Shown here piece after piece: positions 63,163-64,000 of a stretch of DNA of 64,000 bases. The notes beneath the pieces are model-generated. The model was given only the letters and a program-made list of their open reading frames with translations. It had not been told where the DNA came from and did no database searches. A program made the translations under genes and the position numbers. This DNA is from Thiocystis violascens DSM 198 (GTDB lineage: Bacteria > Pseudomonadota > Gammaproteobacteria > Chromatiales > Chromatiaceae), in assembly GCF_000227745.2 (NCBI RefSeq), contig NC_018012.1:1335478-1399477 (forward strand), given 5' to 3'. How positions within the stretch are numbered: the stretch's first letter is position 1; each line of letters starts with the position of its first letter.

Positions 63163-63244
63163 ACCGCGTCCAGAGTGATCTGCGTTATTTCCATTTCGTG
63201 ATTCACTTTGAGGATTTCTGCGGCATCGGTGGAGACGCGGTTTA
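63160..63244. repeat. Palindromic repeat unit C (85 bp)
   Basis: Left end TAAACCGCGTCCA and right end GACGCGGTTTA match the units at 45464 and 45571; the left part also shares TGATCTGCGT. It provides the stop codon of the small membrane protein. Confidence 0.7.
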
Positions 63245-63261
63245 CTCGGTGCTGATGCGAT

Positions 63262-63936
63262 TCAAGGCGATCGCTCCGACAGCGCAGGTAGCGAGCCGAT
63301 CGCCTCTTTTGACCCCATCATCAGCTTGGCCGCCATTCCCGGCTCCAGTCCAAACTCATCCTCGACCATCCGGTTCCAGGCTTCGCGCTTGAAGGTCCGT
63401 TCATCCGGTACCTTGCGATGGACCAGGTTGTAGTGACAATCGATGCAGCTCTTGCCCTCGGTTTCCTCGCGATGAATCGCCGCCGTGTCGGCGCGCTTAC
63501 CCAAAATCGCCTCCTGAGTGTGGCACCTTGAACAGGTGGCCGAATCGCGTTTGCGAAACCAGGCGCGCGCCGCGAAGGCCGCCTCGGGCAGATGCAAAGT
63601 GTTGATGACCGGATCGTCATAGTCAGGCCCCAGAAACTGCTTGATCAGATCCTTGATGCCGATCGCATGGTCCCAGGTCGCCGCAAGCAACCCTTCCGAG
63701 ACATGACAATCCCCGCAGGTGGCCCGCACCCCGGAGGCCGAGTCGTAATGCGCGGTTTGCCGATAACTGTCCTCGGCATAGGTCATGGAGTGACAACTGG
63801 TGCAGAATTCGCTGCTGCTCGTGAAATGGTCGAACTCGATCAGAAAGGCCATCAGGAGCACCCCGCCGAGTCCGCCGACCACCAGCGCGATCAGCACGTG
63901 CCGGGTGATGAACAGTGGCGCGCCAAAGCTGGACAT
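63262..63936 (-). CDS. NapC/NirT-type tetraheme cytochrome c
   Basis: 224 residues from ATG 63936, which has GGAGGAT before it. One N-terminal membrane helix (HVLIALVVGGLGGVLLMAFLI), then four heme-binding CxxCH motifs (CTSCH, CGDCH, CSRCH, CIDCH) in a periplasmic domain. Members of this family take electrons from menaquinol or ubiquinol and pass them to periplasmic reductases. The partner enzyme is not in the window and would lie beyond the right edge or elsewhere. Its frame stays open upstream to the window end. Confidence 0.93.
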   Translation of the reverse strand: MSSFGAPLFITRHVLIALVVGGLGGVLLMAFLIEFDHFTSSSEFCTSCHSMTYAEDSYRQTAHYDSASGVRATCGDCHVSEGLLAATWDHAIGIKDLIKQFLGPDYDDPVINTLHLPEAAFAARAWFRKRDSATCSRCHTQEAILGKRADTAAIHREETEGKSCIDCHYNLVHRKVPDERTFKREAWNRMVEDEFGLEPGMAAKLMMGSKEAIGSLPALSERSP

Positions 63937-64000
63937 CAGCGATCCTCCCCCGCTCCAAATCCAAGAATCGTGCTGGACTGATCGGGACGGTTCAGCCATT

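Overview
The window joins two very different kinds of DNA. Bases 1 to about 18.9 kb are a gene-cassette array of the integron type, visibly AT-rich. Bases 18.9-64 kb are GC-rich core chromosome. The core genes (OxyR, ClpB, YhcC-UbiU-UbiV, OpgG/OpgH, HisG, YciB, a NapC/NirT tetraheme cytochrome, two PEP-CTERM-type proteins, many c-di-GMP enzymes, a DUF3683 FAD/Fe-S oxidoreductase) point to a facultatively anaerobic gammaproteobacterium, most likely of the Chromatiales (purple sulfur bacteria and relatives). No photosynthesis or rRNA genes are present to prove this.

Cassette array (1-16.4 kb). Fourteen attC sites (R'' YYYAAC ... GTTRRR R') separate about fifteen cassettes. No integrase or attI lies in the window. 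Nearly all genes point right, so an integrase, if one exists, should lie beyond the left edge. In 12 of 13 cassettes the six bases that open the cassette are the exact complement of its own closing R'' box, which fixes cassette borders to the base and shows that some cassettes carry several genes. Cargo includes a BrnT-type toxin-antitoxin pair, a nucleotidyl-cyclase-like protein, an ATPase-TIR protein, GIY-YIG-like and PD-(D/E)XK-like proteins, a PEP-CTERM-like protein, a radical SAM/SPASM enzyme with a Tyr-X-Asp repeat tail, a lipoprotein, a protein with 8-residue tandem repeats, a transglutaminase-like protein and many unknowns. An IS701-family element sits exactly in the R'' box of one attC with a CTAA target duplication. 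The array ends in a region remodelled by a REP-associated tyrosine transposase (RAYT) element. One full copy and one 72-bp internal-deletion copy flank a patatin-like phospholipase gene and cut off a GIY-YIG-type cassette gene.

Core, 18.9-45 kb. A minus-strand operon holds a LuxR regulator, a Cache/PAS/PAS/GGDEF diguanylate cyclase and a PDC-sensor protein. Next come a PEP-CTERM-type DUF1566 protein, ClpB with a good sigma-32 promoter, a Uma2 protein, OxyR, a REC-GGDEF-EAL-REC protein, and a minus-strand operon of PhnD-like binding protein, GGDEF-EAL protein and DUF3683 oxidoreductase. yhcC-ubiU-ubiV follows behind a perfect FNR box. Then come a Met-rich membrane protein and a FadL-type porin.

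Core, 45-64 kb. ATP-grasp and alpha-E genes are separated by two palindromic repeat units. hisG is followed directly by a stack of three IS elements (IS427-like, IS1182, IS427-like) joined through single TGA trinucleotides. Then come a GGEEF diguanylate cyclase, a DUF599 protein, the opgG-orf-opgH operon for osmoregulated periplasmic glucans, a His/Arg-rich lipoprotein, yciB with an inserted periplasmic loop, a YciI-like gene, a parvulin isomerase and a NapC/NirT-type cytochrome.
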